DNA of 64,000 bases from Brucella gallinifaecis (GCF_006476605.1 NZ_ML636809.1:1-64000); one strand, 5' to 3'; shown: positions 42,628-51,070, numbered from the stretch's first letter. Program-made: numbers and translations. Notes: generated by a model not told the origin, from the sequence alone.

Positions 42628-43020
42628 ATGGTTCATTCAAAGCTTGGCACGCCGCATTTGTTTCGCGGCAAGAAAATACTAATTTTTGAGGATGGCTTCC
42701 TCCTGACCGAGGACGCGAAAACCAAGCTTGTGGGGCTTGGAGCCTCAATTCTCGGACCCGTCAGCACCCCGGAAACCAGCCTCACTGTGCTGGCAAGCGA
42801 AACAGTCGATGCGGTCATACTGGATGTTGCAATCGAACCCGAAGCAGTTCTGCCGGTTATAGCGGCGCTGGAAACCTATTGCATTCCCTTCATCTTCGCG
42901 CTCGCTGCCCATCCAGGCCTTGATGGGCAGCGCTTCGCAGGTTTTGTGCTCAGTGCCACGGATGACGATCTTGCGACCATCGCCACCGCATTGTTCGGTC
43001 AATCCGACCTGGTCCACTGA
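42628..43020 (+). CDS. Receiver-like protein lacking the conserved lysine
   Basis: 130 residues. The acidic pair in ILIFEDGFLL, the phosphoacceptor region DAVILDVAIEPEA and the beta-4 strand IPFIFALAAHPG are present, so the receiver fold is likely. The beta-5 lysine is replaced (GFVLSATDDD where K-P is expected), so classical phosphorylation switching is doubtful. GTT/TGG context gives only a weak ribosome site. It sits between the sigma factor and a Crp/Fnr gene. Confidence 0.65.
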   Translation: MVHSKLGTPHLFRGKKILIFEDGFLLTEDAKTKLVGLGASILGPVSTPETSLTVLASETVDAVILDVAIEPEAVLPVIAALETYCIPFIFALAAHPGLDGQRFAGFVLSATDDDLATIATALFGQSDLVH

Positions 43021-43262
43021 CCAATGCGATCAGCAGGGTGCAACCATGCATTGCTACATGGCCTCTGTGAATCTGCGGCTTGCTCGAGCGCTTGTCTTTA
43101 ATTTCTAAAAACATCACCACGATGCTACGGCGCAGGGACCAGTTTGTCTGCTATCGTACAGAAAAACCACGCCGGATCAGGGTGTTATAGATTGTTCCCC
43201 GTCAAACAGAATCGAGGGGGCAATGCGGTGCGGAGCGCGTTCCATGCCCAAAAGTAGGATAC

Positions 43263-43973
43263 ATGGACGGCGTCAGACAATTGCAGAACCGAATACTCAA
43301 CAGCCTGCCCCCCGATATATTTTGCGAGATTTTTACGTCCCTTGAGCCAGTGACCCTGGAGCGCGGCCAGGTCATCGTCGCAGCAGACCAACCGATCGAT
43401 TATCTCTATTTTCTTTGTAGTGGCATTGGTTCTGTCATTATAGTGCCCGCAAGCGGAAAACTTGCTGAAGCCGGCATGCTCGGTCGCGAAGGGTTTGGCC
43501 CAACCTCGCTTGCAGTCGGGACTCAGAAAAGCATCCATCAGATTGTGATGCAGGTCGGAGGACACGGCCACCGGATCGATGCGCGCGCCGCTCGCAGCCA
43601 CATTAAACGCCATAGCCTGTTTGCCAATCTGCTGGCGCGTTACCTTCAGAGTTTTTCCTCGCAGGTCTCCTACACCGTCTGGGCCAATGTCAATTTAAAT
43701 ATTCATGAGCGCCTTGCCCGCTGGCTTCTGATGACCCACGACCGCACTGACGGTGACGAGATTATCCTCACCCATGATTTTATCGCCTTGATGCTCGGCG
43801 TCAGGCGACCCAGCATCACTACCAGCCTGCATATGCTTGAGGGAAAGAAACTGGTTCGCTCCGAGCGAGGACGGATCACCATTCGTGACAGAAAAGGATT
43901 GGAGGAATTTGCCGGTGAAGCCTATGGCAAGCCGGAGCAGGAATATCATGAACTCTTCGGCACAAAGCTCTGA
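43263..43973 (+). CDS. Crp/Fnr-family regulator, copy 1
   Basis: 236 residues. The cyclic-nucleotide-binding beta roll (LERGQVIVAADQPIDYLYFL, EAGMLGREGFGPTSLA) lacks the four-cysteine cluster of Fnr. The C-terminal winged helix reads LTHDFIALMLGVRRPSITTS then GRITIRDRKGLEEFAGEAYG. Effector unknown. The gene at 44313 is a paralogue facing it, about 340 bases away, so the pair probably arose by duplication. Confidence 0.9.
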   Translation: MDGVRQLQNRILNSLPPDIFCEIFTSLEPVTLERGQVIVAADQPIDYLYFLCSGIGSVIIVPASGKLAEAGMLGREGFGPTSLAVGTQKSIHQIVMQVGGHGHRIDARAARSHIKRHSLFANLLARYLQSFSSQVSYTVWANVNLNIHERLARWLLMTHDRTDGDEIILTHDFIALMLGVRRPSITTSLHMLEGKKLVRSERGRITIRDRKGLEEFAGEAYGKPEQEYHELFGTKL

Positions 43974-44312
43974 CATCCCAAACAAAGCTTTTCCATTTCG
44001 GGGCGCACGAACAAATGGAACCGGAAACACATTCCGCTTGTGCAAGCCTTCGTTGCTCCAAAAGAGAAGTGACATCGTTTCCCCAGGGCTCCGCCAAACC
44101 TACGGCGTTGCCTGAGGAACGCGGTTTGTCTTCGCCCAGGCCAGCCTGACGGCTGAAAAAACGCACAGCCCTTCATCGGCGTCATTTCCATCCACGCAGA
44201 GCTGAGGCCGAGAAATCTTAAGCCGGGCAATGATTGGCGTGCTTTCCATCTCCATGCCTTATCGGCCGTCGCCTGCGAAGAATAACCGATCCCGCGTGGA
44301 TCCGCAGCGTGC
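43974..44312. other. Spacer between convergent Crp/Fnr genes
   Basis: No supported gene. Frames on both strands are shadows without ribosome sites. Confidence 0.45.
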
Positions 44313-45053
44313 TTATGCGGGTTGGACGCTGGCTTTCGTATTCAGATCCTGCATCAGCCGGCGATATTCCTGTTCCGCCCAACCATAGGCTCCGCCGGCA
44401 TAGGCCTCGAGCGCTTTGCGGTCCCAGATCACGATATTGTTGCGCAAGGAGCGGATCAATCCCAGTCCCTCAAGCACATGAAGCGAAGTCGTGACGCTTG
44501 GCCGGCGCACGGCAAGCATGATGGAGAGAAACTCATGGGTCAACGCGATTTCCGAGCCTGAAATGCGGTCATCACACATCAACAACCAGCGCGCCAGGCG
44601 CTGATTGATCTCGTGGACGGCGTTGGTCACCGCTGTCGAAGCGAGTTGCACCGAAAAGGCTTCAATCGCCCGGATCATCACCCGAGAAAAGCTGCGGCTC
44701 GTCTCCATGCGTTCACGAAACCGATCATAGGCCACCGCATAGCCCTGTCCCGCTACCTGCATGATGACATCATAGGAGCTGGTCTCAACACCGGCCACCG
44801 CTGAGGTCGGCACATATCCATCAAATCCAAACAGCCCGGCTTCCGCCCGGTGCCCTTCGCGCGTGGTGACGATCACCGAGCCAATTCCAGCCGTTAAAAA
44901 ATAAACAGCCTCTATCTCCTTGCCGGCCTGCGCCAATATGTGCCCGCGCGGAAGTTCAAGAAAGCGCGCATGACCGGCAATCGCGTCGTAATCAGCTTGC
45001 GAAAGGAGCGAAAGAAGCTGGTTTTCCATATTCTGCAGCTGCGGGAATGTCAT
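44313..45053 (-). CDS. Crp/Fnr-family regulator, copy 2
   Basis: From ATG 45053 (MTFPQLQNMENQLLSLLSQ), which lies 35 bases below the probable EcfG promoter; 246 residues. Beta roll LELPRGHILAQAGKEIEAVY and EAGLFGFDGYVPTSAVAG; helix-turn-helix ALTHEFLSIMLAVRRPSVTT. Layout and key segments match copy 1. Such regulators occur in the general stress circuits of Rhizobiales. No Fnr-type cysteines. Confidence 0.9.
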   Translation of the reverse strand: MTFPQLQNMENQLLSLLSQADYDAIAGHARFLELPRGHILAQAGKEIEAVYFLTAGIGSVIVTTREGHRAEAGLFGFDGYVPTSAVAGVETSSYDVIMQVAGQGYAVAYDRFRERMETSRSFSRVMIRAIEAFSVQLASTAVTNAVHEINQRLARWLLMCDDRISGSEIALTHEFLSIMLAVRRPSVTTSLHVLEGLGLIRSLRNNIVIWDRKALEAYAGGAYGWAEQEYRRLMQDLNTKASVQPA

Positions 45054-45087
45054 TTCAACTTGCCTTGTTTTGCCGCCCTCAACCCAA

Positions 45088-45112
45088 AACAAGCCAGGCA
45101 GGCTTTTGTTCC
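45088..45112 (-). promoter_or_regulatory. EcfG-type promoter of Crp/Fnr copy 2
   Basis: Minus strand GGAAC, 16-base spacer, TGTT, 35 bases before the ATG at 45053. Confidence 0.5.
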
Positions 45113-45245
45113 GCCTGGCAACCTCATCGCTTAGAGCGGTAAGCAAGGCCTTTGTACGCTATCGGACAAAAAAAACGGGGTGCTTTATCCGCTATACTGG
45201 ATTTCTGCCCACCAACGGGTGGCTGATAACAGCGAGGAATTTGCC

Positions 45246-45521
45246 GTGCCCCTTTTTAACGAAGCGAGCAGAATCTACGCGCCCGATGAAATCGACTTCA
45301 TGCGAAACTGCGTTGCACTTGCTTCCCTCAAACTATCCGGTCCGCAACTCGACGAAGCCGTTCTGGCCGAGCAGGTGTTGCGGCTTTACGAAAGTGGCCT
45401 GCGGGATTCATCAGCAGTCTGCGATCTGGCGATCCGCTTGATCAGTCCAGCGCAACAGTCTCAAGACGTTTTCGCCGCCAATGGCAATGCTGCGCAGGAA
45501 CCAGACATGCTTCCCGAATAA
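45246..45521 (+). CDS. Small conserved protein of the MPLFNEASRIY family (paralogue 2)
   Basis: The matching start is GTG at 45246 after GAGGAA (VPLFNEASRIYAPDEI), not the ATG-like upstream frame. 91 residues sharing the opening, FMRNC, GLRD and RLI blocks with the protein at 21965. Helical, no known domain. The alternative GTG codon may lower expression. Confidence 0.65.
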   Translation: MPLFNEASRIYAPDEIDFMRNCVALASLKLSGPQLDEAVLAEQVLRLYESGLRDSSAVCDLAIRLISPAQQSQDVFAANGNAAQEPDMLPE

Positions 45522-45528
45522 ACACCCG

Positions 45529-46014
45529 TTACGACGTTGAATTCAGATCCAACTCCAATTGCATGCGGGCGCGACACAGCCTGCTTTTTATCGTGCCAAT
45601 AGTACAGCCGCTCTGGGTGGCGGCATGTTGATAGCTCAGACCATTGAAGACAACCATGTCGATGACGTTGCGGTGGCTCTCCGAGAGTTTGGTGTAAGCG
45701 CGCCCAACGTCCTGGAGTTCAATCGCCATTTCCTGCGGCGCGTTGATGACCGGCCCCCCTTCATCGCCCAAAGCTGTTTCCCGACGCGCGCGCTTGAACC
45801 GGCTGCAAAAGCTATTTTTCATGATCGTGAACAACCAGGATTTCAGCGAGCCATAGGGCTGGTATTTTTCCCGGTTTTTCAGGGCCTTGACCAAAGTCTC
45901 CTGAACAAGATCTTCTGCATCGGCAGATTGGCGGCATAAGGACCGCGCGAACTGCGTCAGTGCCGGTAGCAGCTGCATCAACTCATCTTCGAAATTTGGC
46001 TGCGATAACATCAT
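45529..46014 (-). CDS. ECF sigma factor (EcfG/ECF15-like), copy 2
   Basis: Double ATG at 46014 follows GGAGAGAG, giving 161 residues; the upstream frame is not needed. Region 2: LTQFARSLCRQSADAEDLVQ and LKSWLFTIMKNSFCSRFKRA; region 4: NVIDMVVFNGLSYQHAATQS then TIGTIKSRLCRARMQL. It resembles copy 1 closely. No anti-sigma gene is adjacent. Two such sigmas within 4 kb of two Crp/Fnr genes and an HWE kinase form a regulatory hub. Confidence 0.88.
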   Translation of the reverse strand: MMLSQPNFEDELMQLLPALTQFARSLCRQSADAEDLVQETLVKALKNREKYQPYGSLKSWLFTIMKNSFCSRFKRARRETALGDEGGPVINAPQEMAIELQDVGRAYTKLSESHRNVIDMVVFNGLSYQHAATQSGCTIGTIKSRLCRARMQLELDLNSTS

Positions 46015-46168
46015 CTCTCTCCTGTCCGCCATTGATTTAAGGCCCGACCGGGGCTTTGGTTCCGAGAGACGGTCCAACCGTACGATATCGTACAGGGAAG
46101 ATCTCAGCTGCGGTTGCTCTGTGGCTGTTGGGTTCACGACCGGGAACGGCTGCTGGCCGTAAAAAGCG

Positions 46169-46193
46169 GGAACGAAAACAGAATGGCGGAGTT
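46169..46193 (+). promoter_or_regulatory. EcfG-type promoter of the cysteine hydrolase gene
   Basis: GGAAC, 16-base spacer, AGTT, 88 bases before the ATG at 46281. Confidence 0.45.
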
Positions 46194-46280
46194 TGGTGGG
46201 TAAACCGGCAACCAACTCCGCGCGAAAATGGCGGATGATTGGAGCCGGCCGCACAATTGAAAAGAAAGCGCGAGATCAAA

Positions 46281-46889
46281 ATGCTGCCTGAAACCGGGAT
46301 CACCAAAGGGAACCTCCGTGCTGGGAGCATGCATCTTTGCGTCGACATGCAAAAATTGTTCGGCCCCGGAGCGCCGTGGCATGTGCCCTGGGCGGAGGCG
46401 GTTCTTCCCAACATTGTCAGTCTTTGCGGGATCTGCGCCGAGCGGACCGTCTTCACGCGCTTTATTCCGCCACACTCTCCAGACGACGCCGTCGGCGCCT
46501 GGAAACGCTATTACCGCAAATGGCAGAGCGTGACGCTCGAATTTCTGGACCGTGATCTGCTCAATCTTGTTGATCCCTTACAACGCTTTGTCCCGCCGGC
46601 CACTCTTCTGGACAAGGGCGTCTACTCTCCCTGGACGCAAGGTCTGCTCCAGAAATTCCTCTATAAAAAACGTGTCCACACCTTGATCGTCAGTGGTGCG
46701 GAAACCGATCTCTGCGTACTTGCGACCCTTCTTGGAGCCGTGGATCGCGGCTATCGCGTCATTCTGGTGACGGATGCGGTCTGCAGTAGCTCCGATGCAA
46801 GTCACGACGCAATCCTCGCACTCTGCCATCATAGGCTGGCGGAACAATTGGAGCTTGCGACAACGCAGGAGCTGGCCGATGCATGGTAA
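46281..46889 (+). CDS. Cysteine hydrolase, isochorismatase-like family
   Basis: 202 residues from ATG 46281. Motifs: LCVDMQKLFGPGAPWHVPWA with the catalytic Asp, a Lys after the cleft strand (LLDKGVYSPW), and the nucleophile Cys in VSGAETDLCVLATLLGAVDR. The family includes nicotinamidases, isochorismatases and N-carbamoyl hydrolases; the substrate cannot be told. Isolated gene, likely stress controlled. Confidence 0.85.
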   Translation: MLPETGITKGNLRAGSMHLCVDMQKLFGPGAPWHVPWAEAVLPNIVSLCGICAERTVFTRFIPPHSPDDAVGAWKRYYRKWQSVTLEFLDRDLLNLVDPLQRFVPPATLLDKGVYSPWTQGLLQKFLYKKRVHTLIVSGAETDLCVLATLLGAVDRGYRVILVTDAVCSSSDASHDAILALCHHRLAEQLELATTQELADAW

Positions 46890-47135
46890 CAACCCCAAGA
46901 AAAGGATCACGGCCCCTGCAATGGTGTCCGTGTCTGTCATCAGCCGGGGCGCCCACAAGCTTTTGCTCACCTCCTGTGAAGAAGTGGAGCTGGCGCCGGC
47001 CCGCGTTGGTCAAAGCTCTTCCCCGATATGGCTATCGCTTATCGTAACCGCTCATGCATGAAACGGCACCGCGGCTCCAGCCGGCGCAGCGCGACGTTCA
47101 CGAGAGCCGCGATAAAAGCGATTTCGCATGTGCGA

Positions 47136-47498
47136 CTACAGCGCAAGTTTTTCTGGATTGAAAGGGGGCGGGGGTACCTCCTCTGGCATCGGAACCTCGG
47201 GTGCTGGATCGGGACGATCAGGAATATCAGGTCCCAGCGGTTCGGGTAGACTGTCTGGCTGCTGCTCGGGCACGGTAGCCGGAGGGATATCCGGGATTTC
47301 CGGCGAATGCTCCGGCACCGGAACATCAAGCGTGGGCTCGGGCCGGTCAGGAATGTCAGGTCCCAGCGGTTCGGGAAGACTATCTGGCTGCTGCTCGGGC
47401 ACGGTAGCCGGAGGAATGTCCGGGATTTCTGGCGACTGTCCGGGCTGCGGTAAATTGGACGGATTGCTATTGTCCTGCGGAAGCGGTTGTGTCGTCAT
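47136..47498 (-). CDS. Proline-rich tandem repeat protein
   Basis: ATG at 47498 after GAGGAG. 120 residues containing two almost identical copies of about 38 residues: PEIPDIPPATVPEQQPDSLP then EPLGPDIPDRP. At DNA level the two copies (about 47200-47316 and 47317-47435) are nearly the same, so the duplication is recent. Very acidic, no signal peptide or membrane segment, probably an extended rod. Related in style to the protein at 23747. Function unknown. Confidence 0.65.
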   Translation of the reverse strand: MTTQPLPQDNSNPSNLPQPGQSPEIPDIPPATVPEQQPDSLPEPLGPDIPDRPEPTLDVPVPEHSPEIPDIPPATVPEQQPDSLPEPLGPDIPDRPDPAPEVPMPEEVPPPPFNPEKLAL

Positions 47499-47527
47499 GG
47501 TTTTCTCCTCAAAGCTCTCAAAACACC

Positions 47528-47552
47528 AACCCTTTGCCGGTTGCTTTGTTCC
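47528..47552 (-). promoter_or_regulatory. EcfG-type promoter of the proline-rich repeat protein
   Basis: Minus strand GGAAC, 16-base spacer, GGTT, 30 bases before the ATG. Confidence 0.6.
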
Positions 47553-47593
47553 AAAGCGAAATTTCCACAGCGTCACCCATTCTGGCGGTTCGA

Positions 47594-48427
47594 TCAATCA
47601 CCGGTTTGGTGATTGCTGGCCTGCACTGGCTTGGATTCGGGCGAACCCTTCTGACGCAAATAAATCGATAAGAGAACCAGCGCGGCCGTCGACATAAATT
47701 CAGACTGCCAGTTTTGGAAAGATTCAAACCATAGGCCCGAATCCAGCAAGTAAGGCCAGAATGCCGCCAGAGCTGCGCCATGCTGTACCGCTTCTTCACG
47801 CGCTGCGCGAAAACTGGCTATTACGTGGAAAACAAAACTGCTAGCAAACAATGCAAAGAGAGCAATGCCCAGCGAATGGGCATAGAGAAACTCTATAGCA
47901 GGGTGGAATCGGCTGGCTGCGGGCGATGGTCTTTGCGATGAGGGCGCCCGATCCTGATCGGGATCTCTTGACTCCGCTGAACCACGCTGAAACAGCATCG
48001 CGGTCAGGACGACATAGACCCCCATCTGCAGGAATTCACTCTCCCAGTTTTCAAACAGAGCCGAAAGAAATTCCCCGCTCTTAAGGTACTCGAACAGCCC
48101 AAGCGGTGCCCGGTGATGACGCACGAGCGTTTCGTTTACATTGGAAAGTCCCGCAACAACCATACCCACCAGCGACAGAAGAAACAGCGCGATAAGAGCG
48201 ATCGTTAGCCCATTATCTTTGAGAAAGCGGCGCATCGGCTGCGGCCGCTTACTGTCGTTGCGGCTCTTCAGACATTGAGCCTGCGCCAGATTTTCTTCTG
48301 TCGGGATTTGGTCTCCGCCATCTGCTCGAACGGCGCCTGGCTCTATCTGGTCCCTCGCCTCAGCGAGACCGTCAGCAATGGATGACGGCAAGTTCGATCT
48401 TGTTTTCCTGGTCATTTTTGCAATCAT
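47594..48427 (-). CDS. DUF6766 membrane protein with internal duplication
   Basis: Starts at 48427 after GGAGGAAG; 277 residues. After a 63-residue polar lead come four transmembrane helices in two similar halves: NGLTIALIALFLLSLVGMVV with ENWESEFLQMGVYVVLTAML, and SLGIALFALFASSFVFHVIA with QNWQSEFMSTAALVLLSIYL. The W-E/Q-SEF motif appears in both. DUF6766 members are of unknown function and frequent in Rhizobiales stress clusters. The long soluble N-terminus is unusual but is supported by the ribosome site. Confidence 0.8.
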   Translation of the reverse strand: MIAKMTRKTRSNLPSSIADGLAEARDQIEPGAVRADGGDQIPTEENLAQAQCLKSRNDSKRPQPMRRFLKDNGLTIALIALFLLSLVGMVVAGLSNVNETLVRHHRAPLGLFEYLKSGEFLSALFENWESEFLQMGVYVVLTAMLFQRGSAESRDPDQDRAPSSQRPSPAASRFHPAIEFLYAHSLGIALFALFASSFVFHVIASFRAAREEAVQHGAALAAFWPYLLDSGLWFESFQNWQSEFMSTAALVLLSIYLRQKGSPESKPVQASNHQTGD

Positions 48428-48449
48428 CGGTCACTTCCTCCGCATTCCG

Positions 48450-48474
48450 AACTCGCCGGGTCGAAGCTTGTTCC
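48450..48474 (-). promoter_or_regulatory. EcfG-type promoter of the DUF6766 gene
   Basis: Minus strand GGAAC, 16-base spacer, AGTT, 23 bases before the ATG. Confidence 0.5.
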
Positions 48475-48554
48475 AGATGTTTCGCTGATTGCCTTCCGCT
48501 CCCCTTCTTTGCCCCTCGGCCAATCTATCGAGAGGTGGCTTCATCAACAGCGAC

Positions 48555-49067
48555 CTAATGGGTGACGGGGGAAAGGCCAGTGAGTTGCACGAAGGGACCC
48601 TTGAGATAGGCCTGCAAAGTTGTAAGTTGGCTCGCAGATCTGCCTGAATCCCTTAGAAAGTGCTGGATGAGCGCGTCTGATCCTTTCTCGAACCGACCTG
48701 GTGCGATTTCTGCAGTGGGGAAGCTCAGGGCAAAAAAATGCCGGGAGAGTTCTGTCCGGATGTGTCTCTCTTCCTGCGTGTCGGCGTCGAATTCCTGAAA
48801 CGCAACGCGGTCCATCAACCCGGCTTCGAGCAATGCAAGACGCAGCTTAAAGCAATAGGGACAGCCCGCTTTCAGATAGATGACCGGCTTGAATCCGCAA
48901 GTTCCCGGGTGCGGAACATCACTCTGCCCGGACGAATCCTGAAGCGAAGGCGGCGGCTGTTGCACTGCCAAAGCCCCAGTGGCACCGCCGGTTTCTTCGT
49001 CGGCTGTAGGCAGTGTCGCTGCCCTGTCGGATGTCCTGTTACTATTCTGGCTTGCTGGGTTCTTCAT
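48555..49067 (-). CDS. Glutaredoxin-like protein with disordered N-terminus
   Basis: 170 residues from ATG 49067 (AGGAGTATGAGG). The first 55 residues are polar and disordered; then VIYLKAGCPYCFKLRLALLE carries the dithiol CPYC motif of glutaredoxins, followed by EFDADTQEERHIRTEL and SFPTAEIAPGRF (the TxP-like cis-Pro region is altered to FPTAE). The C-terminal 40 residues are helical. A redox role in stress is likely; the partner is unknown. Confidence 0.8.
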   Translation of the reverse strand: MKNPASQNSNRTSDRAATLPTADEETGGATGALAVQQPPPSLQDSSGQSDVPHPGTCGFKPVIYLKAGCPYCFKLRLALLEAGLMDRVAFQEFDADTQEERHIRTELSRHFFALSFPTAEIAPGRFEKGSDALIQHFLRDSGRSASQLTTLQAYLKGPFVQLTGLSPVTH

Positions 49068-49098
49068 CCTCTCATACTCCTGTCATTGGAAACACCCC

Positions 49099-49123
49099 AA
49101 CAAGAAGGCGAAGACACTGTTCC
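49099..49123 (-). promoter_or_regulatory. EcfG-type promoter of the glutaredoxin gene
   Basis: Minus strand GGAAC, 16-base spacer, TGTT, 32 bases before the ATG. Confidence 0.5.
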
Positions 49124-49240
49124 CTCAATTTTGAGAACCACCGAATTTTTGAATCCTTCTTGCATGGCGACCCGCCAACCCCATGGAGGAGAGCGGACAG
49201 TCACTCAGCAAAGCCTCGCTGCGACGAAACCCTCAACAAT

Positions 49241-49657
49241 TCAAGGTTCAATATAGCTTACCACGCGCAGCTTCGGCGCGCGATTGCGCGGATCGTTCAA
49301 GAAAAACAGTGCGCCCGAGGACCGAGCTTGTGATGCCACATAATCGAAGATTGCGATCGCCTGTTCCGCGCCCCCTTGCGGTTCGTCAATGGTTCCTACA
49401 ACACGAACCTGGGCGGCGCTTGATCGCGACGAGTTGAAAACTGCAAAAGCGACCCGATACCCATTTTCGACCGCAGTATAGCCGGTCACTTCGACACGGA
49501 AATCGGCTTTGTCTGGCTGATATTGATAACTATGATACCCCAACCAGCAAAGCAGCGAGGCGATAAGCAAAGCGGATAGGCCACCCGCGAGCCACTCGCT
49601 CCAATGGACTTCAACGGTCGCTGCTTCATTGTTCTGCCTGTTAATTTGCTTGTTCAT
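49241..49657 (-). CDS. TIGR02588 family membrane-anchored protein
   Basis: 138 residues: cytoplasmic start MNKQINRQNNEAATVEVHWS, one helix (LSALLIASLLCWLGYHSYQY), and an exported beta-rich domain (RVEVTGYTAVENGYRVAFAV, VGTIDEPQGG). The TIGR02587/TIGR02588 pair is known to occur together with unknown function. It starts 9 bases after the stop of the TIGR02587 gene, so one operon. Confidence 0.85.
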   Translation of the reverse strand: MNKQINRQNNEAATVEVHWSEWLAGGLSALLIASLLCWLGYHSYQYQPDKADFRVEVTGYTAVENGYRVAFAVFNSSRSSAAQVRVVGTIDEPQGGAEQAIAIFDYVASQARSSGALFFLNDPRNRAPKLRVVSYIEP

Positions 49658-49666
49658 GTCGCTGCC

Positions 49667-50521
49667 TCACAAAACCAGGCGGGCGGATGCCGCCCCAATC
49701 GCTGTGGGAAACGACAGCACAATAATCGTTGTCACCATCTGGGCGAATGAGGTGTCATCCAGCCGTTCAAATGTCCATAATGTGTATGCACTGGTGGCAA
49801 ATGCCAGCACATAGCCCGGCAGCGTGAACCGGACCAAAGAGCTCCACCACGGCGCGCCTTCCTGCACGCGATGCTCGCCTTTGAAATGAACGCTATAGAC
49901 AAAGCCATGCATGATGATGATCGACACAAGCAGGATCAGCACGGCCTGGCCAGGCACAATCTTGTAGGCAATCAGGATCATTTCCTCGGTGGGGGCCACA
50001 TTCAACCCCAGAAAAAGCGCTCCAACGATCATCATAAACAACTCATTGAAATAGCCGCTCTCTCCATCATATTCTCCATCCTCTTCGTCATCCTCTTCCG
50101 ACCGCATGCCGAGTTGGCTGCGTCCCAGCAAGGCGCCGATACTGGCTGGAACGGCTTGCAGGGCAATCATCGCTATCATGTGGTGCAGCGGCAATTCACG
50201 GCTCAACAGGCCAAACAGCCAAAGGATCATTCCGCTCAACACAATACCAAGAGCGAAGGCGATAGCCGCGTCACGCAGCGTTTGTGACCAGGTCGACATG
50301 CGCTCAAACCCGATACGGTAAGCAAGCCCGATCAGCAACGGAATGTTCAACAGGCAAAGCAGCAGCAACCGCATCGGATTGGCGTAAAGACCAAGCTCCC
50401 ACATTTCCATCGTCATCAGCATCGGCAGCGCAAATAACAGAGCACCCCCTAGGCCACGCGCAATGCCTGTAAAAAAGTCAGGGTGGATATTGGCAGAAGG
50501 AATGGTTGACGTGGAACGCAC
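49667..50521 (-). CDS. TIGR02587 family integral membrane protein
   Basis: I take GTG 50521, eight bases after GATGAGG, giving 284 residues; the frame could open at 50566, but the -10 box of the EcfG promoter at 50558 overlaps that start. About six to seven helices (GALLFALPMLMTMEMWELGL, LLLLCLLNIPLLIGLAYRIG, FPTAIGAASARLVL) with one acidic insertion (SEEDDEEDGEYDGE) between helices. Paired with TIGR02588. No transport motif recognised. Confidence 0.85.
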   Translation of the reverse strand: MRSTSTIPSANIHPDFFTGIARGLGGALLFALPMLMTMEMWELGLYANPMRLLLLCLLNIPLLIGLAYRIGFERMSTWSQTLRDAAIAFALGIVLSGMILWLFGLLSRELPLHHMIAMIALQAVPASIGALLGRSQLGMRSEEDDEEDGEYDGESGYFNELFMMIVGALFLGLNVAPTEEMILIAYKIVPGQAVLILLVSIIIMHGFVYSVHFKGEHRVQEGAPWWSSLVRFTLPGYVLAFATSAYTLWTFERLDDTSFAQMVTTIIVLSFPTAIGAASARLVL

Positions 50522-50557
50522 AATTAATACCTCATCATCGCGACCAGACAGATCTGA

Positions 50558-50582
50558 AACTTCCACGCCTGCAACATGTTCC
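50558..50582 (-). promoter_or_regulatory. EcfG-type promoter of the TIGR02587/TIGR02588 operon
   Basis: Minus strand GGAAC, 16-base spacer, AGTT. It overlaps the upstream part of the open frame, which moves the likely start to 50521. Confidence 0.5.
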
Positions 50583-50640
50583 CAGTTGTTCCCTTCATAT
50601 GCCGCCCATCAGGAATTCTTGGGCTCTGTGGAAGTTTTTT

Positions 50641-50665
50641 GGAACTTAACCTCCGGGCGTGAGTT
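50641..50665 (+). promoter_or_regulatory. EcfG-type promoter of the PepSY-like gene
   Basis: GGAAC, 16-base spacer, AGTT, 37 bases before the ATG at 50702; divergent to the promoter at 50558. Confidence 0.55.
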
Positions 50666-50701
50666 CGGTAGGTGTAGACATTACATCAGTGGAGAAAAAC
50701 C

Positions 50702-51022
50702 ATGAAAATCAGCGTTTTAGCGCTTGCTGGCGCGTTCCTTGTCGCGCCGTCTTTTGCCTTTGCACAGGATAGTGGTGCCACTTCACCGGAAACCCCGGCA
50801 GTCTCGACCCCGGACAGCAAAAATCCAGATGCACCGGTGAAGGGCGCCAATAGCTTCACCGAAGATCAGGCCAAGAGCCGCATTGAAGAAGCAGGGTACA
50901 AGGATGTCACCGCTTTGAAACTGCGGGACGATGGTATCTGGGAAGCCTCGGCAATGAAGGGCACTGAAAAGATGGAAGTGCAGCTTGATTACCAGGGTAA
51001 CGTCACCAAGAAGGCGATGTAA
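50702..51022 (+). CDS. Periplasmic PepSY-like protein
   Basis: 106 residues. Signal peptide MKISVLALAGAFLVAPSFAF, cleavage near AQD; a disordered linker; then a PepSY-type alpha/beta unit (FTEDQAKSRIEEAGYKDVTA, LRDDGIWEASAMKG, VQLDYQGNV). Such small periplasmic PepSY proteins may inhibit proteases or sense envelope state; no partner is known here. It is 48 bases upstream of the 17M-like gene and probably cotranscribed with it. Confidence 0.8.
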   Translation: MKISVLALAGAFLVAPSFAFAQDSGATSPETPAVSTPDSKNPDAPVKGANSFTEDQAKSRIEEAGYKDVTALKLRDDGIWEASAMKGTEKMEVQLDYQGNVTKKAM

Positions 51023-51070
51023 TCCCCACCCCCCGTCGTAATAACACCTTCATGAACCAGGGAGAAGAAT

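Noticed and set aside
47128-47697. Glycine/serine repeat frame on the plus strand
   Set aside because: It is the complement of the proline-rich repeat gene, which has the ribosome site and promoter.
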